A stretch of DNA of 64,000 nt from assembly GCF_021533215.1 (NCBI RefSeq), contig NZ_JAJNKA010000002.1, forward strand, positions 547,001 through 611,000, in the 5' to 3' direction. The DNA is from Portibacter lacus (GTDB lineage: Bacteria > Bacteroidota > Bacteroidia > Chitinophagales > Saprospiraceae). Positions 35,250 through 44,812 of the stretch are shown here, piece by piece. The notes below the pieces were generated by a model that had not been told where the DNA came from, did not search any database, and saw nothing but the letters and a program-made list of their open reading frames with translations. Each line of letters starts with the position of its first letter. Positions within the stretch are counted from its first letter, which is position 1. The translations under genes and the position numbers were made by a program.

Positions 35250-36581
35250 TTACAAATTGGCCTTCAAAATTCTTAAAACTCGATCCATTCCTCCTTTTAA
35301 TTCTCGGGTAGATACCAGATAATTACTGTTCATCAAACTAAATACATAAACCTTCCCGCTATCGCCGATTAGAAATCCACTTAAGGAATGATTATTACTG
35401 AGACTACCTGTTTTCGCATGTATAAATGGCTTTTCTGCAGCATACAAATTTCGGATCGTGCCCGTTTCACCTCCAGTAGGAAGCAATCGAAATAATCTTT
35501 CTTGATCTACTTTTTCATATATCAGCTCCAGTAAGTGTACCATGTTTCCAGGTGTCGTCATATTATACCTGGATAATCCAGATCCATCTACCCACTGAAA
35601 CGGATGAGGCATTTCGGAAAGCAAATGCTCTTTTGACCAATCAATGATTTTCCTAGTATTCATTGTATCGAACAATTCTGAGCTGCAATTTAATAACAAC
35701 TGTTCAGCCACAAAATTATCACTTGGATGCAGCAATAACTCGTATAAGCTGTCCACTTGTGCAGTTTTTATTTTTTCGGCTTCGCCAATGTGTTTTTGTT
35801 GATCAATCAGTGTTACCTCTTTTCCAATAAGATCTCTTAATAATTCAACAACCAATTGATCCGACGTCAAAAATGGAACATATCTATTAACATTCCCTAT
35901 CTTATTCAATTTATTATAATCGTAGTTAAAGATGTTCTGTTGTTCTTCCCTGATAAATGTCGAGCGTTGAGCCTCCACATTGGGCACTAAAAGTTTTTCA
36001 AAATATGCTGGCACCACTTCTAAGTTAGAAGTTCGTAGTTTTTTTCTGAAATTCACCAGATTACCATACATTGGCAATCCACTTTTATCTGCCTGGTAGC
36101 CATAATTATAATCATCCCAAGACCAACCTGAACCAAAGTGTTTATCGTGAAAATTAGAAGTAGATAAATATATTGGCTTCTTCGTTGCTCTCAATCGTTC
36201 CGTGATAAAGTCATTCTCCTTGAGATAATGGTTCATAAAAGTAGGATCTCCAGTTCCCCAAATAATCAAAGAATCTGCACTTTCAAAAACCTTTAAACCA
36301 TTGATCCGATCATCAAGAATATTAAGCGATGTATAGAATGTGAGTAACTTAGTATTAGAAGCAGGCGTAAAATATTGATCAGTTTTAATTTTTATTATAT
36401 CTTCATTGGTCGAGATATCTCTTACTAGTAATCCAGTATGAGAATTTCTGAAGATAGAATCATTTGAAATTATTTGTTCTATTTTATTGATGTAATTGTT
36501 CTTATCGTTTAACTTGTGCGTGGTCTTACACGCTGAAACCATGAACAAAAGCGTTAAAAAGCTAAAAATTTTTATATACAT
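35250..36581 (-). CDS. dacB: D-alanyl-D-alanine carboxypeptidase/endopeptidase, PBP4 (S13) family
   Basis: 443 residues with lipoprotein signal (MYIKIFSFLTLLFMVSAC, Cys18). Penicillin-binding motifs: SxxK as PASNTKL (Ser75, Lys78), SxN as HPSDNFVAEQ, and KTG as HAKTGSLSNNHSLSGFL. The GTGDPTF and VDGSGLSRYN motifs are typical of S13. It trims peptidoglycan peptides in the periplasm. Single gene; convergent with the toxin-antitoxin locus. Confidence 0.93.
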   Translation of the reverse strand: MYIKIFSFLTLLFMVSACKTTHKLNDKNNYINKIEQIISNDSIFRNSHTGLLVRDISTNEDIIKIKTDQYFTPASNTKLLTFYTSLNILDDRINGLKVFESADSLIIWGTGDPTFMNHYLKENDFITERLRATKKPIYLSTSNFHDKHFGSGWSWDDYNYGYQADKSGLPMYGNLVNFRKKLRTSNLEVVPAYFEKLLVPNVEAQRSTFIREEQQNIFNYDYNKLNKIGNVNRYVPFLTSDQLVVELLRDLIGKEVTLIDQQKHIGEAEKIKTAQVDSLYELLLHPSDNFVAEQLLLNCSSELFDTMNTRKIIDWSKEHLLSEMPHPFQWVDGSGLSRYNMTTPGNMVHLLELIYEKVDQERLFRLLPTGGETGTIRNLYAAEKPFIHAKTGSLSNNHSLSGFLIGDSGKVYVFSLMNSNYLVSTRELKGGMDRVLRILKANL

Positions 36582-36629
36582 TTTACAATCCCTATTTTAG
36601 AAGGGAAAATAGATCATAAAACTTTATAA

Positions 36630-36995
36630 ATGAAACTTGTTTTTGGAATTCTAATTTTTTTACTAATTATCAGTTGTAATTCAAAAACTGAAGTTGCCGA
36701 ATCTACCTTTTGGAAAGTATCTGATGTAACAAAGAATGAAGAGAGAATTGCAGTTCTATTAGACGAGCAACCAAAAATTCTTAATATTTTAGTGAAAGGA
36801 GAAGTAGACGCGCCATTTCAAATTATGGCTAATGGTCTTGGAGAAAGAAAAATTTACGATTTTAAAAAAGGAGCAATAGATACCACATTATCCGACTACT
36901 GGAAATCAAGTGTATGTAAGACCATATATGTGCCTAAAGGCGTAAAAACAGGAGATATTAACATTAGTGTTTTACTTTACTCGAAAGAACAATGA
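36630..36995 (+). CDS. Small lipoprotein of unknown function, leader of the PSD1/DUF1501 operon
   Basis: 121 residues. MKLVFGILIFLLIISC is a lipoprotein signal with Cys16. The mature part is a small beta-rich domain without a recognised family. Its stop overlaps the start of the PSD1 gene by 4 bp (ATGA), so it belongs to the same operon and may be an accessory subunit of that surface or periplasmic system. Confidence 0.65.
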   Translation: MKLVFGILIFLLIISCNSKTEVAESTFWKVSDVTKNEERIAVLLDEQPKILNILVKGEVDAPFQIMANGLGERKIYDFKKGAIDTTLSDYWKSSVCKTIYVPKGVKTGDINISVLLYSKEQ

Positions 36996-39178
36996 ATAAA
37001 AAACTTATCATCATCGTCGGCGTAATCGGGTTAGCCTTGTTTGCTTATTTTATTTCAGGTAATTCTGGTGAAAAAGTAGATTTCAACGAACAAGTTCGAC
37101 CGATTTTAAACAAAAATTGCTTAGGATGCCATGGAGGTGTTAAGCAACAAAGTGGGTTAAGTTTTCTGTTTATAGAAGAAGCATACGAAGCAGCAAAATC
37201 AGGGAAAAGAGCAATCGTTCCGGGCAATGCTTCTAAAAGTGAAATGATTCATCGGATTAAATCTACTGATCCGGACCTAATGATGCCTCCAAGTCAAGAG
37301 CCTTTAACACCAAAAGAGATAGAAATATTAGAAAAGTGGATAGACCAAGGCGCTAAATTTGAAACCCACTGGGCATACGTCATGCCTGAAATAGAAGAAC
37401 CATTAAACATAGATGCATATGTGGAAGAAAACCTAGTAAAAAATGGACTAAGCTTTTCTGAAGAGGCATCGAAAGAAACGTTGTTAAGACGTGTCAGTAT
37501 AGATCTTACAGGACTTCCTCCTACATTAGAAGAAACAGAAGCCTTTTTAAATGATACCGATCCCAATGCCTATGAAAACTTGGTAGATCGCCTACTTTCT
37601 TCTCAGCACTATGGTGAAAGATGGGCTGCCATGTGGATGGATCTTGCTCGATATGCAGATTCACAAGGTTATCAAAAAGATAGATTAAGAAAAAATATTT
37701 GGCGGTACAGAGATTGGTTGATTCATGCTTTTAATCAAGATCTGCCTTTTGATGAATTTACCATCGAGCAATTAGCCGGAGATTTATTACCAGAGCCTAC
37801 AGAAGATCAAATTCTGGCTACCGCTTTTCATAGAAATACTATGACCAATGATGAAGGTGGAACAGATGATGAGGAATATAGAGTGGCTGCAGTAATAGAT
37901 CGATTAAACACCACTTTCGAAGTTTGGCAAGGAACAACAATGGCTTGTGTTCAATGTCATAGTCATCCATACGATCCGATTCGCCATAAGGAATTCTACA
38001 ATGCATATGCCTATTTTAACAATTCCGTCGATAGCGATCTATCTTCGGATGTACCTAAAAAAGTATTGTTTTCTCCAGCGCAAAAAGCATATCGTGCAAG
38101 TTTAAAAAAACAAATAGAATCCATAAGCGATACGCTTTCTGATGAGTATAAAGCTAAAATTAGCGAATTCGTATCCCTGAAAGCTGGAGCCGTTCCAATC
38201 ATGGAAGAACTTAAGGGCGACTCAAGTCGTGTAACGCGAGTCTTCGTAAGAGGTAACTGGTTATCACATGGTGATACGGTCATTGCAGATACTCCTGATT
38301 TTCTTCCTCCTTCTGAATATTCTAAAGATCGACTTGGATTTGCTAAGTGGCTGGTAGATGGAAAAAATCCACTAACTTCTAGAGTTATTGTGAATAGATT
38401 TTGGGAACAAATCTTTGGTAATGGCTTAGTGTATACATTAGAAGATTTCGGAACACAGGGTGTAAAACCTGAAAATCAAAAATTGCTCGATTACTTAGCA
38501 CTCCGATTCCAGAACGAACACGACTGGAGTTTGAAATCCTTACTGAAAGAAATAGTGCTTTCGAGAACATACAAGCAATCTTCTGTGGTCAACGATGAGC
38601 TACTCGAAAAAGATAAATACAACTACTTGCTTGCTCGCGGACCACGATATAGATTAACCGCTGAAAATATTAGAGATCAAGCGCTTGTTGCAAGTGGATT
38701 ATTTAGTGATAAAGTGTATGGACCTAGTGTTAAGCCGCATCAGCCAGATGGTGTATGGAATGTAATTCGTCATGTAGATCGATGGACTACCTCTGAAAAT
38801 GGAGACCAATACAGAAGAGGATTGTATACCTTCTGGAGAAGAGTAAGTCCTTATCCTTCTATGATAACATTTGACGTTCCTAGTCGAGAAGTTTGCGTTT
38901 CGAGGCGAATCAGGACGAATACGCCATTGCAAGCACTTGTTACCATGAACGATCCTGTATTTGTAGAAGCATCCGAAGCATTAGCCGAGCGAATGATGAC
39001 GGAAGGTGGGACAGAATTAGAAAGCCAATTAAAATACGGTTATAAATTAGTCCTGATGAAGGAACCTGATGATAAAAGATTAGAAGAATTAGTCAAATTA
39101 TACCATACTTCAGATGGCGCGATGAGTTTAGTGGCCAATGTGCTCTTAAACTTAGATGAGGTCATTATGAAGAGTTAA
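36992..39178 (+). CDS. PSD1/PSCyt1 (DUF1549/DUF1553) protein with N-terminal cytochrome-c motif
   Basis: 728 residues. After one membrane anchor, residues ~30-115 form a planctomycete-type cytochrome c domain with CLGCH (Cys43, Cys46, His47). DUF1549 follows (LRRVSIDLTGLPPTLEETE, ERWAAMWMDLARYADSQGY, FTIEQLAGDLLP) and DUF1553 (RVIVNRFWEQIFGNGLV, VSRRIRTNTPLQALVTMNDP). These proteins are best known from Planctomycetes and Verrucomicrobia, always paired with DUF1501 as here. The biochemical role is not established. CVQCHSHPYDP may bind a second haem. Confidence 0.9.
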   Translation: MNKKLIIIVGVIGLALFAYFISGNSGEKVDFNEQVRPILNKNCLGCHGGVKQQSGLSFLFIEEAYEAAKSGKRAIVPGNASKSEMIHRIKSTDPDLMMPPSQEPLTPKEIEILEKWIDQGAKFETHWAYVMPEIEEPLNIDAYVEENLVKNGLSFSEEASKETLLRRVSIDLTGLPPTLEETEAFLNDTDPNAYENLVDRLLSSQHYGERWAAMWMDLARYADSQGYQKDRLRKNIWRYRDWLIHAFNQDLPFDEFTIEQLAGDLLPEPTEDQILATAFHRNTMTNDEGGTDDEEYRVAAVIDRLNTTFEVWQGTTMACVQCHSHPYDPIRHKEFYNAYAYFNNSVDSDLSSDVPKKVLFSPAQKAYRASLKKQIESISDTLSDEYKAKISEFVSLKAGAVPIMEELKGDSSRVTRVFVRGNWLSHGDTVIADTPDFLPPSEYSKDRLGFAKWLVDGKNPLTSRVIVNRFWEQIFGNGLVYTLEDFGTQGVKPENQKLLDYLALRFQNEHDWSLKSLLKEIVLSRTYKQSSVVNDELLEKDKYNYLLARGPRYRLTAENIRDQALVASGLFSDKVYGPSVKPHQPDGVWNVIRHVDRWTTSENGDQYRRGLYTFWRRVSPYPSMITFDVPSREVCVSRRIRTNTPLQALVTMNDPVFVEASEALAERMMTEGGTELESQLKYGYKLVLMKEPDDKRLEELVKLYHTSDGAMSLVANVLLNLDEVIMKS

Positions 39179-39228
39179 TAAGATATAACTACAACAATAA
39201 ATAGGTAAAAAAATAAGAATTTAGATCC

Positions 39229-40653
39229 ATGAAAATATTAAATGAACTACAAGGTCGGGCTCAAAGTGCAATGAAACGAAGAGAGTTTCTAAAGAATACC
39301 TCTTTAGGATTAGGCGGAATGGCGCTGAGTGGTTTGTTAAGTAATGTTCAAGCGAAACAAGTGATGCCTAAGGCCAAAAGGGTTATATTCCTGCACATGG
39401 CTGGTGCTCCATCACAATTGGAACTTTTCGATTATAAACCATTGCTTCAGAAATTAGATGGAAAGCCTTGTCCGCCTTCTTTATTGAAAGGGAAGCGTTT
39501 TGCATTTATTCAAGGTGTTCCTGATATGCTTGGACCTCAGTTTCCTTTTAAGCAGTATGGCCAAACCGGTTCTTGGGCGTCGGATCTGCTTCCTAATTTC
39601 TCAAAGGTGGTAGATGATGTTTGTTTTCTAAAAGCGGTACATACAGAAGAATTCAACCATGCCCCAGCTCAATTGTTTATGCATACGGGCGGTCCTAGAC
39701 TAGGAAGGCCTGCCATGGGAAGTTGGGTAACGTATGGATTAGGAAGCATGAATGAAAATCTACCAGGATTTGTAGTGCTTGTTTCAGGACAATCAGCTCC
39801 AAGTGGAGGGAAGAGTTTATGGGGAAGCGGGTTTCTACCTTCACACTACCAAGGTGTGGAATTGAGAAGTAAAGGTGATGCCGTACTTTATGTTAAAAAT
39901 CCAGATGGCGTTTCCAGAGATCTAAGAAAAGAAGCTATTACCACGATCAATAATATCAATAAGCAAGAGTACGACGAAGTCGGTGATCCTGAAATTCTTG
40001 CAAGGATTAAGCAGTATGAGCTAGCATTTAAAATGCAAATGACGGTTCCTGAAGCAACGGATATTTCTTCTGAACCAGATTATATCCATGAATTATATGG
40101 AACAGAACCTGGGAAAATCTCATTTGCCAATAATTGTTTGCTAGCACGAAGGTTAGCAGAACGAGATGTCAGATTTATTCAGCTTTATCATAGAGGATGG
40201 GATTCCCACGGCTCTAATAATTTCGAAAGTTTGCATGGAGGATTTCTAGAAAGAGTAGAGGAAATCGATAAAGCGATGACAGGATTAATCATTGACCTAA
40301 AACAAAGAGGATTACTAGAAGATACATTAGTAGTCTGGGGTGGAGAGTTCGGAAGAACACCGATGCAAGAAAACAGAGGAGGTGTTTCAAATAAATTCAA
40401 AGGTCGAGATCACCACGGAGAAGCATTTACGATGTGGATGACCGGTGGAGGAATTAAGACAGGAATGACTTTCGGAGAAACAGATGATATTGGTTATGCT
40501 GGTATACGAGATCGAGTTCACATTCATGATCTTCAAGCAACTATCTTAAATCAACTTGGTGTAGATCATGAAAAATTGACCTATACTTTCCAAGGAAGAG
40601 ATTTTAGGTTAACAGATGTTCATGGTCGAGTGGTAAAGGACATTATAGCTTAA
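39229..40653 (+). CDS. DUF1501 protein with Tat signal (sulfatase-like fold)
   Basis: 474 residues. The twin-arginine leader is MKRREFLKNTSLGLGGMALS, preceded by 14 extra residues from the first ATG; the ATG at 39271 is an alternative start. Typical motifs: VIFLHMAGAPSQLELFDYKP, ADLLPNFSKVVDD, LYHRGWDSHG, and VVWGGEFGRTPMQEN. DUF1501 belongs to the alkaline-phosphatase-like fold and partners the PSD1 protein encoded 50 bp upstream. Exported folded to the periplasm. Reaction unknown. Confidence 0.92.
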   Translation: MKILNELQGRAQSAMKRREFLKNTSLGLGGMALSGLLSNVQAKQVMPKAKRVIFLHMAGAPSQLELFDYKPLLQKLDGKPCPPSLLKGKRFAFIQGVPDMLGPQFPFKQYGQTGSWASDLLPNFSKVVDDVCFLKAVHTEEFNHAPAQLFMHTGGPRLGRPAMGSWVTYGLGSMNENLPGFVVLVSGQSAPSGGKSLWGSGFLPSHYQGVELRSKGDAVLYVKNPDGVSRDLRKEAITTINNINKQEYDEVGDPEILARIKQYELAFKMQMTVPEATDISSEPDYIHELYGTEPGKISFANNCLLARRLAERDVRFIQLYHRGWDSHGSNNFESLHGGFLERVEEIDKAMTGLIIDLKQRGLLEDTLVVWGGEFGRTPMQENRGGVSNKFKGRDHHGEAFTMWMTGGGIKTGMTFGETDDIGYAGIRDRVHIHDLQATILNQLGVDHEKLTYTFQGRDFRLTDVHGRVVKDIIA

Positions 40654-40699
40654 TTCGTTATTTATTTCCAGTTTTTGGTTTTTTGTGAAATGTCAATTT

Positions 40700-42082
40700 T
40701 TAATGGCGCACATCTGAAAGTTGATCTTTCGAAAATTCCATCACTCCATTTTTATTTTCTACAAATACATTCTTAGCTAGTGGAAACTGGTGAGCTTCTG
40801 ATTCAAAAAAATGCATCATATAGCCAGCGGTATTCGGGAATATCACTAGATCATTTACTTCAGGCAATCTATCTAAACTAATTTTTCGTTTTAATAACAC
40901 ATCCCTTTCTAGACAGTATGCACCAGTAAAATAGACGTCCACTGGTTCCAGATTTTCTGAATTGTTGTATAAGACAATCGGGTCAAGGAGAAAGTCTGCA
41001 CTTCCACTTAGCATCTGTGTCATATTCATTTCTAGACCTATGTGATGATCACCATTCTGATCTTTTTTCCTATGAATAACTTTAGCAATGGTGAAGCCCA
41101 CTTGATCCAATAATGATCTACCAGGCTCGATTCGCAATTCTATGCCAGCCGCTCTTAATTGATCCGCAATTTCACCTTCCAAAATATATTGCAAGGCATT
41201 ATCCTTGTTTAAATTATTATAGTACGGATAAGTCTTCAGCTTTCCTGTAACCTGACCATTGACCAATTCATAACCTAACCCATTATTTCTATAGGTCACC
41301 TCTTCAGATTTCCCAGATATTCCTTGCCTTAACCGCTTATCAAATGCTTCCCACTCTTCCTCAGACTGAAGGTAATTCATCAACAATCCTCCACCTATAT
41401 CAATAAATTCCGTTCCTTCTAAATCTCTACTGAGAGCTATGCAATCCGATAAAGCCGACCTTCTCTGATCTAAATCATATCCATCCAGATGAAAGTGAAG
41501 CCCTTTATAGATGAGATTCGGATGCGATGCTAAATGCTCCGTTATAAAATCCTTGGCATCTAGAATATCTATTCCGAAACGACTATAAGCCTTGCTTCCA
41601 TTAAATTTAAATCCACTCAATCGAAATCCAACATTAACCTTCTTTCCATCAGCTAATCTACTTATCGCTTGGACTTCATCCTGATTATCGATGATAATAA
41701 GCACATCATTTTTTATGGCCAATTCCAGTAACTGATCGGGCTTAACAGCAGCTGTCACTACAAGATTGTGAGAACTTACACCTTGGTCTAGGCTTTGCTT
41801 CAATTCATGATAACTGGCAGTATCAATCCCATAATTATGCTGATGAGTACCCGTCAAAAGAGATAGACACCTATTCGCCTTTCTTGCAAAGAAGGCCTTC
41901 CCTTGGATATTTAAGTTGCTGAAAACCTCATTATACTTATTGACATTCTCGTAGAATGGTTCGAGGTTATGAATATTGAGCGGTGATCCGTATTCTTCGA
42001 TCGCTTCACGTAGTAAGCTAGGCTGAGACTTTAAGTTTTGGACCCAGTTGTGAAGAATCGGAGTTAATTTTGTAGTGCTCAT
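40700..42082 (-). CDS. Y4yA-type fold-III PLP enzyme (DAP/ornithine decarboxylase-like)
   Basis: 460 residues from ATG 42082 (MSTTKLTPILHNWVQNL). It is an alanine-racemase-like TIM barrel with the PLP lysine in AFFARKANR (Lys68), FHLDGYDLDQR, FIDIGGGLLMNYL, LRIEPGRSLLDQVG and GAYCLERDVLLKRKI at the C-terminus. Family members decarboxylate diamino acids; the Y4yA subgroup (named after a Sinorhizobium fredii plasmid gene) is uncharacterised. It overlaps the end of the FAD protein gene by 65 bp, unusually long, and is the last of three tightly linked genes. The likely substrate is the product of the upstream two enzymes (inference). Confidence 0.8.
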   Translation of the reverse strand: MSTTKLTPILHNWVQNLKSQPSLLREAIEEYGSPLNIHNLEPFYENVNKYNEVFSNLNIQGKAFFARKANRCLSLLTGTHQHNYGIDTASYHELKQSLDQGVSSHNLVVTAAVKPDQLLELAIKNDVLIIIDNQDEVQAISRLADGKKVNVGFRLSGFKFNGSKAYSRFGIDILDAKDFITEHLASHPNLIYKGLHFHLDGYDLDQRRSALSDCIALSRDLEGTEFIDIGGGLLMNYLQSEEEWEAFDKRLRQGISGKSEEVTYRNNGLGYELVNGQVTGKLKTYPYYNNLNKDNALQYILEGEIADQLRAAGIELRIEPGRSLLDQVGFTIAKVIHRKKDQNGDHHIGLEMNMTQMLSGSADFLLDPIVLYNNSENLEPVDVYFTGAYCLERDVLLKRKISLDRLPEVNDLVIFPNTAGYMMHFFESEAHQFPLAKNVFVENKNGVMEFSKDQLSDVRH

Positions 42083-43661
42083 ATTCGAAATCTTTTTGTA
42101 TTTCTTTAATCCAGTTGATTGCATAGTTGTTGTGATTCGTGGATAATGTATCGTTGTTATAGGTTATCCCTTCGGTAGGAATTCCATAAAAAGTGAGTTG
42201 GCTGATAACCATTCCATCCTCACTAACGCCGTGACCATCTGAGTCTAAATCTATACAACCCATGTCGTAGTCACCATTTCGTGCTGTCCTGATCAATCCT
42301 GAATTCAGCATATTCCGATAAAGTTCAGATGGATTATTCAATATGTTATTAGAAGGAATTCTAGCATCTACTAAGTAGGTAAACGAAGTGCTAGATTGAC
42401 CATCATGGTTTGTTATTTTTTTACGCTCAAAATCAATGCTTGGACTTTTCGAAAAGGCAAAATCAAGTATTCCAGCTTCATATACAGCTTGAATTTTCTT
42501 ATAATTTATCAATGGAGGGCCGTAACTTACTCTCTGCATTTTTCCTTTCCAGTATTGATCAAATTGTCTATGAGCAGATGGATTCAGTCCGCGGTTACTA
42601 TATATTTTATTGAATGCTGTTGAGAATAATCTCCAGATCAATGATGCAACGATCTTTTCTGAAAACGAATTTCCCTCAGCGATATTTACCAGTTCATCTA
42701 TCGTAAAATCACTTAGTGAAGCTGCATCAACAAACTTTCCTTTGCCTCCTTGTTGGGCAAATTCATCCTCTAATGCTGGAAGAATATCTTCTTCAAAATC
42801 CAATTGGCCCTTCCTGTTCTTAGCTATCTGGTTAAGAGATTTGCTTCGTAATCTAAAATTAGGTGGAAGTTTTGTCTCCATTCGTGGCAACATCAATTCA
42901 CCTGTTCGTGAAAAAGGAATGATCGTTTTCGGTTCATTTCCTGATTTTATGTATTTCAATTTTTGCCCATCTGCTGTAAAGCGACCGTCTCTCCCTTCCG
43001 TCAATCCTAAAACAGTATCTATAAATGTTAATCCTAATCCCTTGACGATGACCACATCTTCTTTAGCAATAGATTTTAGTTTCTGCTCTGGCGGGTAGAC
43101 AAAATTGATCATCTGATCAAATGTCTGCTTACAAGCATTGCAAGTATTATGACCTGAAGTAATCATAACCTGGTCGAAAGCAATGTGATCAAATTCTGCA
43201 TTAGCCGTTTCTAAGAACAGCTTATCCTCTGATTTCTTGATATTAGTGACCGCATCTTTAACTTCTTGAATATTAAAACATCCCAATGACTGGATTTTTA
43301 AGTCATTATAAAGATCTAAGAGATAACGACCGATTTCGCCTCTCGAAGAAAAATGCTCTTTCGGTTCTGCAATCTGATTATAAGTTTTGCGACGATCATC
43401 CGAGATGTATAAAGAAGAATGATCGATATGGACATTTTCGTAATTCATCAATAAATACTTCGGCTGATCCAAGTTATAAACTGGACCAGTCCCGAATTGA
43501 CCTGACTTATCAAACAAGTAAACATTTACCTCTTTGATATTCCTTGATAATAGGAACTTAGTGAGTTCAGCGAAGGCATATAAGCCTTTAGGCCCTAGTC
43601 CGATAATCGCTATGTTGTATTTAGATATCGATGAATTATGCTGCATGAACCATGGTTTCAA
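42018..43661 (-). CDS. FAD/NAD(P)-binding oxidoreductase (NAD_binding_9 type)
   Basis: 547 residues. N-terminal dinucleotide fold: YNIAIIGLGPKGLYAFAEL and VYLFDKSGQFGTGPVYNL, followed by NYENVHIDH. These are hallmarks of the FAD/NAD(P)-binding family found in natural-product and siderophore loci. ITSGHNTCNACKQ and VVIVKGLGLTFID lie in the second half-domain. Start at 43661 or at the internal ATG 43646; either overlaps the SbnA-like gene (26 or 11 bp). It overlaps y4yA-like by 65 bp. It probably oxidises or dehydrogenates the conjugate made by the SbnA-like enzyme, taking the place of SbnB (inference). Confidence 0.8.
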   Translation of the reverse strand: MKPWFMQHNSSISKYNIAIIGLGPKGLYAFAELTKFLLSRNIKEVNVYLFDKSGQFGTGPVYNLDQPKYLLMNYENVHIDHSSLYISDDRRKTYNQIAEPKEHFSSRGEIGRYLLDLYNDLKIQSLGCFNIQEVKDAVTNIKKSEDKLFLETANAEFDHIAFDQVMITSGHNTCNACKQTFDQMINFVYPPEQKLKSIAKEDVVIVKGLGLTFIDTVLGLTEGRDGRFTADGQKLKYIKSGNEPKTIIPFSRTGELMLPRMETKLPPNFRLRSKSLNQIAKNRKGQLDFEEDILPALEDEFAQQGGKGKFVDAASLSDFTIDELVNIAEGNSFSEKIVASLIWRLFSTAFNKIYSNRGLNPSAHRQFDQYWKGKMQRVSYGPPLINYKKIQAVYEAGILDFAFSKSPSIDFERKKITNHDGQSSTSFTYLVDARIPSNNILNNPSELYRNMLNSGLIRTARNGDYDMGCIDLDSDGHGVSEDGMVISQLTFYGIPTEGITYNNDTLSTNHNNYAINWIKEIQKDFEYEHYKINSDSSQLGPKLKVSA

Positions 43662-44601
43662 CTTCTGAAGCTATATTTTCTTTCACCCAATTCTCATCAT
43701 AAATGGTATCGAGGTATCTTTCCCCTCGATCACAAATTAACATCCCGCATCTACTTCCAGGTTTTATGTTGCTCGCATATCTATTGATCGCGGTATAAAC
43801 TCCCCCGCTAGATCCTCCAGCGAAGATTCCTTCGTTCGTTAAAAGGTTTTGGCAACCGGAGACACAGTCATAGTCACTTACTAGAACGACTCCATCTACT
43901 TGGCTTTTATCTAATAACTGAGAAGGCTTGCTTGCTCCATGTCCAGGAATCACTCTTTTTCCAGGTTTATTACTAAAAATTACACTTCCTTTCGCGTCGA
44001 CAGCGATCAGTTTTGTGTTCAAGTTTTGTTCTCGAATAAATTTGCTGCATCCCATTAAAGTGCCACAAGTACTTGTTGCAATGAAAACGTAGTCTAATTC
44101 TGCATCTAAGCCATTATGAAACTCCTTCATCGTCTGGTAATGTGCCATCGGATTCATCTTGTTCTTGTATTGATTGGGCCAATACATGTCACCAGATTCT
44201 TTAAGCAGTTTCTGAATGATATTTATTCTTGCACCCAACCATCCTGTTAATGGAGAGGGCTTTTCTACCTTAATTACTCTAGCTCCATAGGCTTTAATAA
44301 TCTTAATATTCGTTTCTAACGCGAACGGATCCACTACGATTATTAGTTTCAATTTATGGTAACGGCAAAACTGAGCTATACCGATTGCCATATTTCCAGA
44401 ACTAGATTCAATAATGGTTGAATTTTCATTTATTTCGCCGCTACTGAGCGCATGCTCCAATATACTTAGGCTGGTTCTATCTTTAATAGAGCCTGCAGGA
44501 TTTAAAAACTCAAGCTTAGCATAGAGATTTATATCCAACATTTCGCTGGAGTTTTCAAGTTTGATTTGAGGGGTATTCCCCACTGTCGTTAGTATTCCCA
44601 T
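43636..44601 (-). CDS. SbnA-like PLP enzyme (O-phosphoserine-using cysteine-synthase fold)
   Basis: 321 residues of PLP fold-type II. PLP lysine Lys40 in NPAGSIKDRT; VIESSSGNMAIGIAQ is the substrate loop. The segment YWPNQYKNKMNPMAHYQTMK, ATSTCGTLMGC, GKRVIPGHGAS, and ICDRGERYLDTIY matches SbnA of staphyloferrin B biosynthesis more closely than CysK. SbnA joins O-phosphoserine and glutamate to make the precursor of 2,3-diaminopropionate. No SbnB gene follows; instead two overlapping genes encode an FAD/NAD(P) protein and a Y4yA-type decarboxylase. First gene of the operon. Confidence 0.85.
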   Translation of the reverse strand: MGILTTVGNTPQIKLENSSEMLDINLYAKLEFLNPAGSIKDRTSLSILEHALSSGEINENSTIIESSSGNMAIGIAQFCRYHKLKLIIVVDPFALETNIKIIKAYGARVIKVEKPSPLTGWLGARINIIQKLLKESGDMYWPNQYKNKMNPMAHYQTMKEFHNGLDAELDYVFIATSTCGTLMGCSKFIREQNLNTKLIAVDAKGSVIFSNKPGKRVIPGHGASKPSQLLDKSQVDGVVLVSDYDCVSGCQNLLTNEGIFAGGSSGGVYTAINRYASNIKPGSRCGMLICDRGERYLDTIYDENWVKENIASEVETMVHAA

Positions 44602-44773
44602 GATTATTTTGTACGCTAGTTTTCGAATAAGTTTAGAAATTCAAATTTGTACTTAAGTAAGTTTAATGGGTAGATATTTGTTCGACAGGAAAATTACTTG
44701 AAACGGGAAAGGCTTTAAATTCTGGTATCTAAGTATGAAAAAAACTCATCGAAGTAAATCTGTCCTTGAAAAA

Positions 44774-44806
44774 TTGTTGTCATCGCCGTGAAGCGCTAAC
44801 ATCACA
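44774..44806 (-). repeat. Dispersed 3'-end hairpin, type 1, copy D
   Basis: On the minus strand TGTGATGTTAGCGC, TTCACG, GCGATGACAACA. It begins about 6 nt past the stop of the 235-residue OMP-like gene, in sense orientation. The surrounding ~50 bp (44759-44809) are nearly identical to 45726-45776. Confidence 0.7.
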
Positions 44807-44812
44807 AGCTGA

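Noticed and set aside
42610-43098. 162-codon plus-strand ORF
   Set aside because: Antisense shadow of the FAD/NAD(P) gene, which has clear family motifs on the other strand.
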